NCBI GenBank assembly: GCA_938022345.1
Contig: CALIEP010000190.1
Coordinates: 1 to 5,678, forward strand
Direction: 5' to 3'
DNA length: 5,678 bases
Source: an uncultured Actinomyces sp.
GTDB taxonomy: Bacteria > Actinomycetota > Actinomycetes > Actinomycetales > Actinomycetaceae
Shown here: in pieces, positions 5,555 to 5,678 of the stretch
How the letters are laid out: each line of letters starts with the position of its first letter
Position numbering within the stretch: position 1 is the first letter of the stretch
Made by a program: the position numbers and the translations under genes
The notes under the pieces: model-generated
Seen by the model: only the letters and a program-made list of their open reading frames with translations
The model's database searches: none
What the model was told of the DNA's origin: nothing

Positions 5555-5678
5555 GTGTTTGCCCGAAAGAGCCTTCCCTCCCTTGCGCTTTCCGTTGCCT
5601 CTCGCCTTGACGAGGCCACGTCGACGGGGCTTGCCCGAGTGCTGGGATGGGCGGGCTTTTACCCGGGTGTTGTTGGCT
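5555..5678 (+). CDS. Start of an unidentified protein, cut by the window end
   Basis: An open frame begins with GTG five bases after the transporter's stop and runs to the window edge without a stop (41 codons plus one base). It reads MFARKSLPSLALSV, then ASRLDEATSTGLARV, then LGWAGFYPGVVG. The codon style matches the neighbours, and the spacing suggests co-transcription with the transporter. The N-terminus is basic and mildly amphipathic, with no clear signal peptide or membrane segment. The pattern of a helical N-terminus followed by a G-F-Y-P-G-V-V-G stretch faintly recalls actinobacterial App1-type (DUF2183) phosphatase-like proteins. Too little is present to assign a function, and I treat it as hypothetical. 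Confidence 0.55.
   Translation, partial: MFARKSLPSLALSVASRLDEATSTGLARVLGWAGFYPGVVG

Noticed and set aside
1..5678. tRNA/rRNA genes, CRISPR arrays, insertion sequences, attachment sites
   Set aside because: Nearly all of the window is protein-coding. The short gaps show no cloverleaf, regular direct repeats, transposase frames or terminal inverted repeats.

Overview
The window comes from an actinobacterium. The DNA is moderately GC-rich, GTG starts are used next to ATG, one gene looks leaderless behind a TANNNT-type -10 box, and the central proteins match a nitrite reductase architecture known from Actinobacteria. A host in or near the Actinomycetaceae (a Schaalia/Actinomyces-like organism) would fit, but that is an impression from composition and protein style, not a demonstrated assignment.

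Layout, all on the + strand: (i) positions 1-146 hold a strong GC hairpin that probably terminates an upstream gene, then a weak promoter and a ribosome binding site; (ii) 147-1364 is a polytopic membrane protein of about 12 helices, resembling NnrS-type proteins; (iii) 1357-2733 is a second polytopic membrane protein resembling the N-terminal membrane module of actinobacterial nitrite reductase fusions; (iv) 2730-4151 is a membrane-anchored copper nitrite reductase with an extra N-terminal cupredoxin domain (nirK); (v) 4152-4226 is a short intergenic gap with GGCAC/GTGCC repeats and a probable leaderless promoter; (vi) 4227-5549 is a major facilitator superfamily transporter; (vii) from 5555 the first 41 codons of another gene run off the window.

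The first three genes overlap end to end (by 8 and 4 bases) and almost certainly form one translationally coupled operon. The reductase keeps every expected copper ligand (type 1 His/Cys/His/Met, type 2 three His) and both catalytic residues (Asp and His), so it should reduce nitrite to nitric oxide outside the membrane. The preceding membrane protein is the likely route, or anchor, for electrons to the fused cupredoxin. The first protein is a candidate for NO- or haem/copper-linked function. No nitric oxide reductase, nitrate reductase or regulator gene lies in the window. The transporter and the partial gene form a second transcription unit whose link to nitrite chemistry is unproven.

The most interesting point is that the membrane module and the cupredoxin-NirK module, which I recall as one long polypeptide in several Actinobacteria, are here two genes joined by an ATGA stop/start. 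They are preceded by a poorly characterised membrane protein with similar histidine-containing helices.
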